Under the pieces are notes generated by a model. That model was not told the DNA's origin and did not search any database. It worked only from the letters and a program-made list of their open reading frames with translations. This document shows positions 21,331-33,840 of a stretch of 56,613 bases of DNA, piece by piece. The translations under genes and the position numbers were made by a program. How positions within the stretch are numbered: position 1 is the stretch's first letter; every line of letters begins with the position of its first letter. Source of the stretch: Chara braunii (lineage: Eukaryota > Streptophyta > Charophyceae > Charales > Characeae); the NCBI GenBank assembly GCA_003427395.1, contig BFEA01000176.1, forward strand, positions 1,887,252-1,943,864, read 5' to 3'.

Positions 21331-22239
21331 GTCGGAGGTACTGGTGATTACATTACAAAAAACTTACATAACAAAAAAAAAAAAATTATATTTAGGTATC
21401 AAAATAGTTTTTTGCGAAAACGTCCGAACGTTTGAGGGTCAGCTTATGGGCCTTCGTACATTCGACCTGGCAACCCTGCGTTTAACTATAAAAGGTTTGA
21501 GAACGTGAGGGTCGAAGGTATAAAAAATACGCAAGAAGTTCTATCATTATTATATATTCCATTTTACTTATGATGGCAAATTACTTAAATCATTCCTATT
21601 CAACTCATGAGGAACATTCTTGTGCAGAAATTATATTTGTTTAAAGCTTAACCCAAACAACTTGACCATGTGCAATTTTATTGGATAGCTTGTTGAAAGC
21701 TCAAAACCTCAAGCTCTTTAAAAAATGCTGAAACTTTTGTTTTTTTAGCACATTGCCAACCTTAAAGAACAGTTTATTGAAAAAAAAAAAAAAAACTAAT
21801 TTTCTTTAGTACATATCTTAATCGAGTATAAGTTCCAATCTCTCTTCTTGCATGAACTCACAAAAGTCAAGAATTCGGCTTTGTCCACTTCAAAAATTGT
21901 TTATCAATATAATATTTTTATTCCCTCTAAAATCGCATAGCTACAACTCATAATCCTTATCCAACCAGAGGTTATAGCTCAAGATCCTTATCCAGCCCAA
22001 GGGTTGCTTTTAGGGTAAGACACCCTATCCTTGTCAACAACTTCCATTTGCAAAGGAATGCCTCAAAACCAAAAACATGTTTTTTTTTAGCAATTATGTG
22101 TGGCCCACTAAGTCATGGGCCATTATACGAGCGTTGTATACGATATCACAACTCAAAATGGGTCCGATGCTTATGTATCAGATAAATTATCCCCATTAAA
22201 ACGAAGTCGTAGCACTTATCTCATTTGAAGAGTATGATA
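21331..22239. other. Unassigned AT-rich DNA
   Basis: Includes a GC-rich tip-like patch at 21420-21475 (CGTCCGAACGTTTGAGGG and CATTCGACCTGGCAACC), probably a worn end of the short-element families. Otherwise no feature is seen. Confidence 0.4.
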
Positions 22240-22640
22240 TCTCTTACACACAATTGCATAGACCAATGCATTCTCCCTCGTGTAAGGTAAATTGTGAAAT
22301 AGAATCAGCAAACATTTAGGACAAGTTTGCAAGAGTCCATAGTATTAGGTCACCTTGTTGCACAAACCAGCCCTAAAAATGACAACTTTTAAGGTCAAGT
22401 TCATGGAGCAACCTTACGCATTATCATGTGGGGTAATTTACGAAATAGAAACAACAAACATTTACGTGGACACGTTGGCGAGAGTCTGTAGTTTTAGGTC
22501 ACCCTATTGCGCAAGCCAGCCCTAAACATGACAACCCCGATGTCAAATTCTACCTCATGTAGACCCCTAGTTTTAGGTCACCCTATGGAGGAACCTTACT
22601 CATTCTACCTCGTGTAGACCTATGTTATAGCAATTTAAAA
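22240..22640. repeat. Diverged tandem repeat, ~170-bp unit
   Basis: Two full units and a partial third share GTGAAATAGAA or GAAATAGAAACAACAAACAT, GAGAGTCYRTAG, TTAGGTCACCYTRTTGC, CAGCCCTAAA and AATGACAAC landmarks (about 22262, 22428 and 22560). No coding sign. Confidence 0.7.
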
Positions 22641-23886
22641 ACACACCTGACTACCTTGAGTCTCACACAAGTAAACCCGCCACCTGTAGGTCAATTACGT
22701 GGCAAAAATACATCCCCTCCAAGGATGTTAACAACTCTTTGGCCTGAGGTAAATTGTGCCTCGCAAACTCCTATCATTGATAAAGAGGGCACTTCATTCG
22801 AGCGATATGTTCGCAAGTTATATTTACGATCTCCCGTGACACAAATCATAAATGGATTGGAGGTTTTTTAACCAATTGGAAGCACATTTTTCATGTACAA
22901 GCGCATTTTCAACACTTTGAAAACTTAAATGTGGCTTCCCCTCATGACGGAGCACCTGTGGGCCGGCACGCTTGACAACGATGAAAATAATCCTCATACT
23001 ACTTCAAAGTCTTTTTATCAAAAAATGCCCAGGTCACCTCATTGGGTAAGGTGACAGTGTCTCCCATAAATGTTAGCCCAACCAAAAACAAAGAACAGAG
23101 TTTTTCGGGCTAACAAAAGCGATGAGAAACTTTCATTCCTTATTGCACCTTGTTCGTTCTCTTAAGCATTTCTTCGCCTCTCTCTGCATTTACTCTCTCG
23201 CTTTCATATTTTCTACCGTCAAAATCTTTTATTTCCTCTTGAGGCACTAGTGTTATGGGCTAGGTATGTTTCACTGTCTAAGTTCCTATGTTTTTTCCCT
23301 TCACCATGAAGAAAACATGGTTGGATCAATTATCCTGGTTGAGAGTTGACTATACCGTACATTTTCGATCACATCCACTCTGGGATCCAAAGGAGTTCTC
23401 AATCCTTTCCAATAAAAAAATCATTCGACTGGGATCCCGCCGGTAGCAGGTATAGGCTGAAAGTGCTTCGCAATTGTCTGTCGCCCATACAATAGGCTAC
23501 CTATCCCCTGTAGGATTTGGCATGCCTAGCTATAAGTCGTGCCTTGGCGTTAGGATAACAGACTTGATATGTGAAGGAGGTCTCTTTCCACCCAATACCT
23601 AGTGACTGTCATCGTCTCAAGCAGGCGGCAGGCGCATAGACGGAAAGTGAGCCATGATTGAGTTCCTGCTCAATGTCGATAGCATGCCCGAGAGTTGAGA
23701 ACCCACACGGCACTTGATTGCATGAGAAGGTACTCGCCGAATGACCTATTAAACCTTCAGGAAACAATTGAATTAAATAGTGGTACCATACCAAGGAGAA
23801 TTTAAACATCCCGTAAAAAGAATTTAAAGATCCCTTAATAAGAATTATACTATGCGGACCTTTGAGGGGATCGGCCTAAACACGGT

Positions 23887-23888
<2 letters not shown>
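22641..23888. other. Unassigned intergenic DNA
   Basis: No gene is recognised in either direction. A pyrimidine-rich block lies at about 23150-23240. Confidence 0.4.
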
Positions 23889-23925
<37 letters not shown>

Positions 23926-24060
23926 ACAGAACCTCTCGCTCCTGTGCTGACACTGATCGATGTCTCAAACAATCGACACCATCGAGATTCCAATCTAGTA
24001 CTCCATCGGACCGGACTGTCTGGGTTTAAGACCCCACCACTCCCGATACACATTCAAAAC
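23889..24060 (-). mobile_element. SINE-like retroposon with poly(A) tail
   Basis: Read on the minus strand, a GC-balanced body of about 130 bp (24060 to 23925) ends in an A-run of about 30 bases (T-run at 23892-23922 on +), as expected for a short retroposed RNA. The body contains a box B-like GGGTCTTAAACCCAGACAG. The T-run is bordered by GGTTCAGTTCTT and AAGAACAGAACC, near-perfect inverses. No clear target duplication, so the class is inferred. Confidence 0.4.
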
Positions 24061-24144
24061 AGCCTTCCCCATAATTCCACCGTCAAAGGGAGATTGTGAA
24101 CCTGTTTAGCTGACGAATGATCCCCTCCCACAACTTAAAAAAAA

Positions 24145-24184
24145 NNNNNNNNNNNNNNNNNNNNNNNNNNNNNNNNNNNNNNNN
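24145..24184. other. Assembly gap (40 N)
   Basis: Forty undetermined bases directly after an A-run. This is a scaffold gap; its true length is unknown. A further single N lies at 29571 in a poly(C) run. Confidence 0.99.
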
Positions 24185-24203
24185 ACAATTCTTTACCATT
24201 TAA

Positions 24204-24361
24204 TACCACCAGTAATTGGGCCAGCTATCGGCCGTGGAAAAAAAAAAATTAGACGTGTTTCTAGTCGGATTGAATTTTGGGCGCTGCTGTAGTTCCGCGT
24301 ACATTTCCTAACGTTGTGGCTTGTTAACGTATCGGGCTACATTTCAGGACATACGGGTGGT
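24204..24361 (+). mobile_element. TTAA-flanked inverted-repeat element, copy 1
   Basis: TTAA at 24200-24203 and 24362-24365 bracket a segment starting TACCACCAGTAATTGGGCC and ending ATACGGGTGGT. The tip GGGCCAGCTATCGGCCGTGG and the interior TTTCTAGTCGGATTGA, GGGCGCTGCTGTAGT and TTTCCTAACGTTGTGGC match the reverse of 31471-31619. TTAA duplication is the piggyBac hallmark; no transposase is present. Confidence 0.6.
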
Positions 24362-24365
24362 TTAA

Positions 24366-26088
24366 GAGAAATGCACAAAAACACCATGAAGAAGAGAAAA
24401 AAAAACATTTATCAGATTATACCCTGACATTCCATTTCCCCACTTCCATGTGGACCTCATAACAATTCACACAGGGGGATAACTACGCCAACTCCGCGAT
24501 TTCTTCAAGCTCAAAGAAATTACCAAAAAAGCGGAAACGTAAAGAGCTGGTGGACAAGGAACAGATTTTCCCAAAACATAATCGAAGCAATCCTTCAACA
24601 ATTCCTTAAATGAATTCAGATGGCAAACTTCCGGTTTTCTTTTGTTTCTATTTTTATTTCAAACAATACCGCAGGTAGGCTCGGTAAGACTGCGCTGCTA
24701 GCCCCTAAATTCCCAAACCCTAAATTCCACAAACATCTGACTGACTCGCAGTTCACAATAGTCTAAGAACTTCACACCCTATAAATTCGGTGCTGCTCTT
24801 TTTGAGACATATATGCAAAACCACAATGCCAGACGTCCCAATGGGCAAAAACTGAGGGATACCTCCGGTGGGGGAGCTGTCCGGAATCCTGAACGAGTTA
24901 TTCGCCCTCTTTTGCACTGAGACCGTCATATATTGCCATGCACTTTCGTTTTTTAGAATTTGTTTCTCGTTTTTCATTTCGTGTGATATGTAGGTGCGTT
25001 AGGGGCACACTATGTGTGCCGTTCTGACAATCTTAAGACTATTAGTGAAAAGGTTTCCAATCCGTTGTATTCAATCGAGCGCTTCATTTTTATTTGGAGA
25101 GCGTTTCGTGTTAGGCTTTCGTAGTGTTTCGTGTTTTTGTTTTCGTTTTCATTCTTTTCGCCTGTTTTTATTTTTTGTTTTTTATTGCACTATCCATCCA
25201 CCTAGTTTGTTTTCTAGTTTTTCGTTGAATTTTGCAGCCTACGTTAAGCGCGTGTCACAGCAGGTGCAGCAGCTGCGACAGCAGACGTCAGAATCTGTGC
25301 ATCATTCGCTGCAGCAGGTGCAGCAGCTGGTGCCCCCGTTCCGCCCATTGCAGCAGATGATGCATCTGCGGAATTAGATCAATCCATCGATCCATCAAAG
25401 TTCCAACCGCATCCATAGATTCGATTGGGTCTTGATTGAAATGAAATCCATGTTGCTGCGATTGGGTCTATCGATGCAATTGGCACGACCACAGCGACAA
25501 CGATGGCGAGAAGTGGATGTTGCTGCGAGGGATGGAATACGGCGGCAGCAGCAGAAGCAAAACTTAGAAAAAATCGTTGTGCATAACTGACATTTTGAAT
25601 AAATAAAAAATCGTTGTGTATAACTGACATTTTGAATAAATACTGAGTGGCAGCATCGAGATCTGACCAAATTGAGAAAAAGCGGCTACTTCATGATATT
25701 GTGTGCAGATGCGAAGGAGCAGTGCAGGGAAGAGAAGAGGCAGAATGAAGATGAGGGGGAGGCAGCAGCGGGGTGCACAACCACATCGAAGGTTGAGGAG
25801 GACGGCGACGACAGGAAAGACGAGAAACAAAAAGAGGAAGAGGAGGGCGACGACAACAGGAAGAGGTAAAGTACGATGAGGGATGAGGGGGAAGTGTTGA
25901 GAGGAGAAGCATGAGCAGGAAGGGGCCTCGGCGATGACCATGCAATGATGTCTACCCACCCTTCGTTTTCTTCTTCGCCAATCTATCACCCAATCAATGA
26001 ACCCACCCTTTGTTTTCTTCTTCGCCAACCTATTAACCAATCAATGAATCAAATAGGTCAAAATGAATATCCAATCGAATCAATAGAG
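24366..26088. other. Unassigned intergenic DNA with local duplications
   Basis: No gene called. 25250-25376 is a CAG/GCA-rich stretch that reads as Q-rich in one frame and A-rich in another. Tandem doublets are seen at about 25569-25642 (37-bp unit) and about 25958-26047 (unit with TTTTCTTCTTCGCCAA). The region 25700-25930 is purine-rich. Confidence 0.4.
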
Positions 26089-26092
26089 TTAA

Positions 26093-26305
26093 CCCACCAG
26101 TACTTGGCCCAGCTATCGATGCCGAGCCTGGAATGCCCCTGCACACCGATTTTTGCCGAAGCGCCGGGCTACCGTTTCGAAATTGTTTTGGCTGGTGTTA
26201 ACGGGAAAGCTTCCAGCCATTGAGGTCCGGTACCCCGAACCCCGAAGGGCGCAGCGCATTAACGGGAAAGCGCCACGGCCGATAGCTGGGCCAAGTACTG
26301 TTGGT
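26093..26305 (+). mobile_element. TTAA-flanked inverted-repeat element, copy 2 (213 bp)
   Basis: Left end CCACCAGTACTTGGCCCAGC, right end (reverse strand) ACCAACAGTACTTGGCCCAG; the two 25-bp tips match except for about two positions and both continue AGCTATCG. TTAA sits directly outside each end (26089-26092 and 26306-26309). The inside holds AACGGGAAAGC twice. No transposase frame, so non-autonomous. Confidence 0.7.
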
Positions 26306-26309
26306 TTAA

Positions 26310-29300
26310 TTGCATCTTGATTCACTGAATGACCCAATATAATCTATCGATTCCATCAGATCATCATGTCTTTGTTTTATAGATTGTTTGACTGTTTGAT
26401 TGAGTGATTCAATTGATTCGATTGCTTAATTGAATTTAAAAAAGAGAAGGGGAAGAGTGGTGAGACAACGGTTGAGAATAAGATGTCGAGAAGGGTGTGT
26501 GGGTGCCACAGTGATGGAGTAACAGGAGGGTGGCAGAGGTTAGCACAAGGTGAGGGAGGAGGACGAGGGGGGGGCCGCAGTCATGACTGCGCAAGGGGAC
26601 CAGATGAGGATGACAACGACAACGTTCAGCGGAGCGGGAGGGGTGTCAGCATACAATCAAGAAGTGAACCACGAGGTGGTGGTGGGGTGGTTCAGGTATG
26701 GGGCCAGACGACATCACCACTAATCCCCTGCGACCTGCCCCACCCCTCCCCTTTTTGTTCAATCAATCAGCTGAAGATCATTGATTCAATTGGATCTTGA
26801 ATGAAATCAATCAATTCGGTTGCATCTTAAATTGAATGATTGATTGAGACAATGGAAGATGACGAGGGTGACGACAAGAGAGAGGAGGTCGAGGGTGGGT
26901 GAAATACAACAAAGAGGTCGCTGCGGCGATGGAATAGGATAAGGGAGAACAGAAAAGGAGAACAGGGATGAAATGGTTGAGGCGCAATTGGGGCAATAAG
27001 CGGATGGAGGACAAGGACACGGAAGAGCAGGAGGAAGCGGCTATTGTGCAGAGTAACTCGACTTTTGCCACAAGGTCACATTCTGCGCGGATCAAACAAG
27101 CAGCACGAGGCGGAAGAAAAGGAGGATGTCGTGCCGAACAATAAGCTCAATGCCTTTTGGCTCACGGTGACATCCATGTTGTGCACAAGAAACTAACAAC
27201 AACTATTGCCTCAGGGTCAAATTCTTTACTTTCCTCAATACACCAGACCCTATCTTACTCCAGTTCACCATATTTCCTTCACCCCATGCAATAACCCTCT
27301 TCTCCGTCACCCACTTCTTCAATGCAGGTGTTCTTCGCTCTAAAATCAAACGAAAGCAGCCCCTACCAATTCCAATTCCTGCATGTGTGTGGGCATGCGG
27401 GCGGGTCCTTGCCTAGCAAGTCAAGCATCTTGTATTCAGCCGTCTTCTAGAAAGAAAACACCTGACAGGAGCGCCAAGAAAGCTGGAAGGCACTTTCTTT
27501 GGGGCCGCCGTTTTTAGCTTGGGCACACTACTTCAAACCAGCCCATTTTTCAAGGCGGATGTCAGTTCCGTACGGTTAGAAGCTTCAATAGCATGAGAAT
27601 TTCCTGAGTTGAATGAAGAGACTTTCCCTTTTCGAAGGGAATGTTGCCATTCACTTCACCTTGGTATTGCACAACAGCTGAAAGCATCATTTACTCTTAT
27701 ATCAAGAAATGTTTTTCAAATCAAATCACGAACGATATTTCGATTGAACGGGTTGGATCGAGCCCGTTCATTCTCCGTGTCCCCTAAAATACGACTCTCA
27801 ACAAATGACTGATTCCTTGCACTCTTCTGATGACCGATTTCCCTTCCCAGAAATTTCCATGCTGTTCTTGGTCGATTTACTGCACAAATACTAGAACGGT
27901 ATTTGATCACAATTAGCGCATCACTCACAAGACTCACAATTAGCGCATCACTCACAAGACTCACTTCATTTCATGCTGCTCTCAAGCACCAGAGCCACCG
28001 AGTACAGTACCACAACTTCCACGTTCAGCCGAACAACACATCTTCAGCACAGGTGGCACTACAGACAGTTACACAGTGTGGTCTATATTGCAGAGTGCAT
28101 GCGCAATTGTGCCGCCGCTGGGGCAGGCAACCGCTGACCTTCAAATATCTTATAGATGACCCTGGGCCTCAACTTCGCAGTTGGACAATTGTCCTGTCAA
28201 CACTCGCGAGATACACAAGGACAATGATGGCACACTCCACAACCGTTGTAAGCTCATGTTTCCACCATTAGTACACACGCTCCCAGCTTTCATCGGAAAA
28301 AAAATGTATAACATCATTCCAGCGGTCGAGCAAGTCTATGTTATGATAGCTTGCAGCACACACTTTGTTCCCACAACATTCTATCTATCCAAGTCCCCAC
28401 TCACAGGCTCTGCCAATCAATTCCTAGGTCACCATTACTGTCACAATCCTGGCTGCAACCTCAGAGATCCATGCGCCTATGACCTAACATGGAATGAGAA
28501 AGAAAAGAGAAACATTTGATTTGCAAACACAAACACAAGTAAGAAAAGAACATTTCTAACCAGAGACCCATAACAATGTTCTTCACACCTTCCATCAGGT
28601 GCTTACTTGCCTTTCCCCTTTCCCAAGGGGTCTACTTTAGGGGAAACCACTTCTCGCAAGCGTGTGCCCACTTGCCTTTTCCCCGAAAGAACAGAACAGA
28701 ATTTCGGACAACCGCTGACACAATTTGCCAGGAACAAAATTTACAAGCCCCCAAAGCCCTGTCGACAACACGAGCACCTTTTTCATTCATCAAAATCACA
28801 TCCCTCCCACATCAGCGACGACTCCCGAAACACACTGGACTAGCACAAATGCCCCCCAAGTAAAGCAGTCAGGCAACCAGAAGGTCTTCCCTGAGTTCTC
28901 AGAAAAGAGAAAAAACACCTCAGAGTCGGCCAGTTGCGACCCTGACCATCGGTACGGCTTTCTTATACTGACCAACGAGCTGCCAGTTTTCTCCATTTTA
29001 ATTGATTTCCCGTCCGATGATCAGCTAATCCCGCCGCCTACATTCCCGCAAGCTAGATTTTATGATGACTTTCGTGAAACCATTCCATTCGTGTTCATAA
29101 ATTCCATTTCTCTGATGGTACAAGCACCTTCATGTAAAGCCACCAGCCGCATGTGAAACGAGGAAAAAAAGCTCGACCTGGAGGCACTCACTCCACTCCC
29201 AGACCCGGGGATAAAGCCACGTAGAGTCCGACAGGACCACATGAAATCAGTTTCCATCTTCTCACATCAGACCTAACAATATCCAGTGCATCAAAAACTG

Positions 29301-29321
29301 TACTTCGTTATTCATTCCTGC
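26310..29321. other. Region downstream of the SR gene; no further gene seen
   Basis: GATT/CAAT-rich patches at 26380-26430 and 26760-26840; a G-rich patch at 26460-26700; an exact 27-bp tandem duplication at 27908-27934/27935-27961. The SR transcript (minus) must end within the part just below 29322, but no clear AATAAA-type signal lets me place its 3' end. Confidence 0.45.
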
Positions 29322-32300
29322 CTACTCATCGTGCCCATTCGACATTGGAGACCGCCCGCGGGATCTTGACCGAGAGCGCGAAAAAGAGCGGCTCGGACTG
29401 CCATTAGTCTGCAGACAACCACAAAAAGGCACACAATACAAAATGTCAATATCAATTCAAGTGCCAACATTCATCAACAAACAGTTATGACTACCATACA
29501 TGCTTTTGTATCAGCAAAACTCCAAAAGTTCAGCCACAAATCTCGTGAATCCACAACTCCCTCCCCCCCCNCCCCCCCCCCCCCCCCCCCGCCCCGCCCT
29601 CCCCCAGGTTGTTAGAAGCACCCCTCCCTCTACTCCCGATTTACAGCAACCAAAGCGCATAATTTCTTCTCTTTATAACCTTGCACAAATGCATCGTTGG
29701 GATTTACGTTTTCCCAACTTCATGAAGACCTGGCCCAAAAGCACTGAAATGGAGACTGACACATCTGTTGATCAGTCGATCAATGAGCTGAGGCCTCAAT
29801 CTCAACATCCTCATAGCAAACTGTCTCCAATCCAACGACTCCCTCACGGCCTGAGACTCAGGATCCTCATACCTGTCCACCGCCATAACAAAAAGGGTCC
29901 AAACACCACAAAAAGCAGGAGCCTTGTTGTTTACTATATGACGCAAGGCTGACCATTTCTGCAATGAATCCCCACAACGGGGCTTCCACGAGCCATGCCA
30001 TCTCCATTCATCGTCCCCACAATATTTCTCACTGACTCATTTCTCCTTCGCCCACCACCAAACATATAGAACAAAACAACAGCGGTTCGAAAAGGCCCAT
30101 ACTGTGTCCGAAGAACAAGGGCGTGCAGTGTTACGTACTGATAATAAATATTGAATGACAGGGATGGAATCATTGGAATGTCGATTCAAAGAATGTATCC
30201 ATAAAGCAATTGAGAGCACCCACAATAAACCTTCAAAAGAGAACACGATATAGGAATAGAATTCAGTGCCACCAAGAGATGTGGAATCAACTTGGTGCAA
30301 TCTGTCCACCTGCTAAATCATCAAGCTTACTTGTTCAACAGGGCTTGGGCTTCGGCTGACGCGAGCACCAGCAGGACCCGGACTTCCATTTGCTTTCTGC
30401 TCACAGAAGGCATACGCAGTAATCGATTTCCATGGGTTACAATGGAATGCAGGGAAAGTAAAAAGCAACAGGTGATTCATGGGTTAAAATGGAATGCAGG
30501 AAAAGTGAGTTCCATGGGTTAAAATGGAATATGCAGGAATAGTGAGTTCCATGGGTTAAAAATTAAAATGGACTGCAGGAAAAGAGTGAAAGCATTAAGC
30601 GATCCATGGGTTATACTGGAATGCAGGAAAAGTGAACAGCAATAAGCGAGCATGTAAACTCCAGCCCACTTCAAACAGCCACCATGAAATGCCAGGGATG
30701 GAGAATTGTTTTTTGCTCAACACACACCTAACCTCGAGTAACTAGCACTACATTTTCTCACTTGGCTTTGAAGTGGAGCAATAGCAAGACACAAAAGAGA
30801 TTGGCATTTTTAAATGACTTTTTCGATTTGACAAAGTTGCGTTGCACCCCTCGCTTGCACATACTTGCAGACCGGCGAACAACACTGGACTACTACTCCC
30901 ACAATTCAACTTGCAACGCTGACGTTCTTCTCTTGGCCCATAGAGACTGCTCTGCCGGGAGCACTTTTGCACATAGAACATTTCTCCTCACCGTACCAGA
31001 ATGGGGTTGCTTCGGGATGTCACAACCACAGCTGCATTGGTTCTGAATGCATGTCCGCAAGAAAGGGTCAGAGACGATGTATTCCAAAAAGTTTAATTTC
31101 ATTTCATTTCATTTATACCTAAGAAATTGACTGCGCAAAGTCCCCATGTTAACGAAAATATAACTGGAGTTCTGGTATCAAAGATGGCAACTTACAGGTG
31201 ACAAAGACTGCAGCTTTGGTCGTGAATGGGACCGGGACTTGGACCGAGATGGACTGCGGCTCGCGCTCCGACTCAGACTCCTTCCTCGGCTGGCGCTTCT
31301 GCTCCGACTAGTGCTTCTTGCTTTAGCAGGAGACGCCTGAAAAAGAGCACCACAAAACACAATAATCTGTCAAACAGTGCAAATCCTCCAACTGAACATG
31401 GTACAAACACTCTTGCTAGGAAACTTAACATGATACACACTCTTGCTAGCAAATCCGGTACCTTGAACAACCAGTACTTCCAAAAGTCGTGCCCGTTAAC
31501 GCGCCACGATTTTAGGAAACGTACACGGGCCACTACAGGAGCGCCCAACTTCATCCAACTAGAAACGTTTCTACTCTATTTTTTTTCCGCGGCCGATAGC
31601 TGGGCCAAGCACTGGTGGTTTAACAAGATACAAACACTCTTGCTAGCTCATTGCCGTATAAACGGAAAAGGAACTGATATCAGACATAACGTAAACAGTA
31701 GAAGAGAACTGATATCAGACAGAAGGTAAGGAGTAGAAGAGAACTTACCGAGCGTCGAGGTGATCGGGAATGAGACCTGCAAAGCCGAAGAGTGGGACAC
31801 CAACCACCACACAGGAGGGGGGAAAATTGTCACAACTTCACAAGCCTTTCATAGAAAACGCTACCCCCAAAAATAACCCAATCATAATTGGCTTCCGGCC
31901 AGCTTGACACTGGGTAGTAGCCTTTCGTTGCGAGCAAAAGGTGATGTCGTCCACACTCCTCGAAAACACCGCTCCCCAAAACCGGCCAAACACAATCTCA
32001 GATCCTTCCATCTCACCGGCACACAGACCACGCACAAACATCCCAATCAGCACCAGATCTCCCATGTTCTGTCACTCATGGCAACCCACATCCACGCCCT
32101 ATTTCTCAACCGCTAGTCACATTCCATGTCAGCTCACATCCTGAGATATTCAGCCATTCATGAACAGCATACCTCCCAGTTCAAGCCCTTTCATCTATAC
32201 CCCATAAAACCGAAGACCCCAAAGCAATAAATAAACACAGGGTAGGAAGACAGGCAATTTTGTTTCCCACACAAATGACAGCTTTCAAGCACCCCCTTTC

Positions 32301-33806
32301 TTGTACCCCATAAAACCTAAGACACCAAAGCAATAAATAAACAGCGTGGGGAAACAACACAGGACATTAGCTCTTCACACAAATGACAGCTTCAAAGATT
32401 CACTGTTGTCCACTGCAGAACTCCCAGGACAAAACCCCGGGCATGTCACACATTCGAACTGTAAAACAAGAAAAATCCTTCTTAGAGAAGAAAAGGGTGT
32501 AAATTAGCTGTGTAAGGATATGTCCAGTTGTGGAATGGTTAGATGTACCAGGGCATCGAGCGCCCAGGAGTACAGTCTACATCAGGTCACAGTTTAACCT
32601 GTCGTAAACAAACCTGGTATCTTCATGATTCCGTATTTCTTATTTTTTATTAGCAAGTTTGCTGATTTGGCTGTCCGTGCACTACCTTCTTTTTCTTTGA
32701 GAACCCTGCTTGACTGGAAAGTGAATCGTCTCCCCTAAGGGACACCAGCATCCCAAATACATCAGTGCAGCAGGACACCTTATTTAACCTAGTTTTAGTG
32801 GATGAGCGTCGTAACAAGCTGATTACTAGTTTTTATTCAATTGGCAAAATCTCCAACACCACATTCTATGAAATACGTTTATTACAAGTAGCACTCACTT
32901 CGGGGATTTGGATCTGGACAAGGAAGCAGAACGCGATGCAGATGGCGATCGAGATCGGGAACCAGACCGACTACGCGAGTCATAACGTTTGCTGCTCCTG
33001 CGTACAGGTCTGCTTCGGCTTCGGCTTCGACTGCGACTGTGACTATGGCTACGAACAGGACTCCGGCTCCTGCTGCAGCTGTGGCTTCTGTCTCTGTCTC
33101 GACTGGGGCTGAAGTAACACAGCATCCACAGTGGAAGCACAATCCACAGTCAGTTGCTCAGACAGTGAAAAGATACAACATGTTGGAGTAGACAGTGAAA
33201 AGAGACACGATGCTGGAGTAGACACTCAAGGCATGAAAAGCTCCCTCCCAACAAGTGAGGATCCCCATTGCATCTGCACATCCATTACAGCATCAAATGA
33301 AAGAACCAGCTTCCATAAGAACTGATTATCCGCCGTGTAACACCCAGGTTAGCGAGGAGTTCTATCGGCATCGCATTTAAGGAAAAGGCACCTCTTAACA
33401 CCCCCACCCAAAACATGGCAGTCGCCGCAATCCAGTCTTTAACATCACAGACTGATTTACCTTTCCTGACAGACAATTCTTTATTCCCTGAAGGGTGTAG
33501 CTGTCAAAAGAAGCATTTTGCATGGATACAAGCTGTCAAAAGAAGCATTTTGCATGGATGCAATCAAAAGGTAGAGTGCTACCATCCTCACCTTCGACTA
33601 CGACTGCGGCTGGAATAGTAGGATCCTCTGTCTTCCCTGACCTGTGAAATAAAAAGTTGGCACGGGCGCAAAATCACATTACGAAGGTCAACTAAAGGAC
33701 TCAATTGCATCGTCTACCAGGGAACAACACAATTTTTCGCAGTCAAAAAATGGGGAATATATGTATATATATCGTCAATCGCCGGTCAGCCATACGGCGG
33801 TGAATC

Positions 33807-33840
<34 letters not shown>

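Larger units (their letters stand above)
29322..33641 (-). other. SR34: SR gene exons 9-13: RS domain
   Basis: Exon 9 (33592-33641) starts the RS tail. Exon 10 (32898-33108) is dense in SR/RS dipeptides and ends SLSRSKSPK. Exon 11 (31196-31336) gives [19 protein letters not shown] and more. Exon 12 (30331-30396) gives [18 protein letters not shown]. Exon 13 (29322-29408) gives [18 protein letters not shown] and the stop. Joints 11/12 and 12/13 are phase 0. The 10/11 joint works only if exon 10 ends in phase 0 after AAG. Confidence 0.88.

Noticed and set aside
25012-25377. 121-codon + frame with a Q-rich C-terminus
   Set aside because: The first half reads like AT-rich intron sequence and the second half is equally open in an A-rich frame; a CAG-repeat effect with no recognised domain.
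27150-27230. Fragment of the MITE core (ACAACTATTGCCTCAGGGTC)
   Set aside because: Only about 30 bp match and no ends are present; too short to call.
28725-29156. 143-codon + frame
   Set aside because: Antisense to the region just downstream of the SR stop, with no recognisable domain or supporting splice structure.
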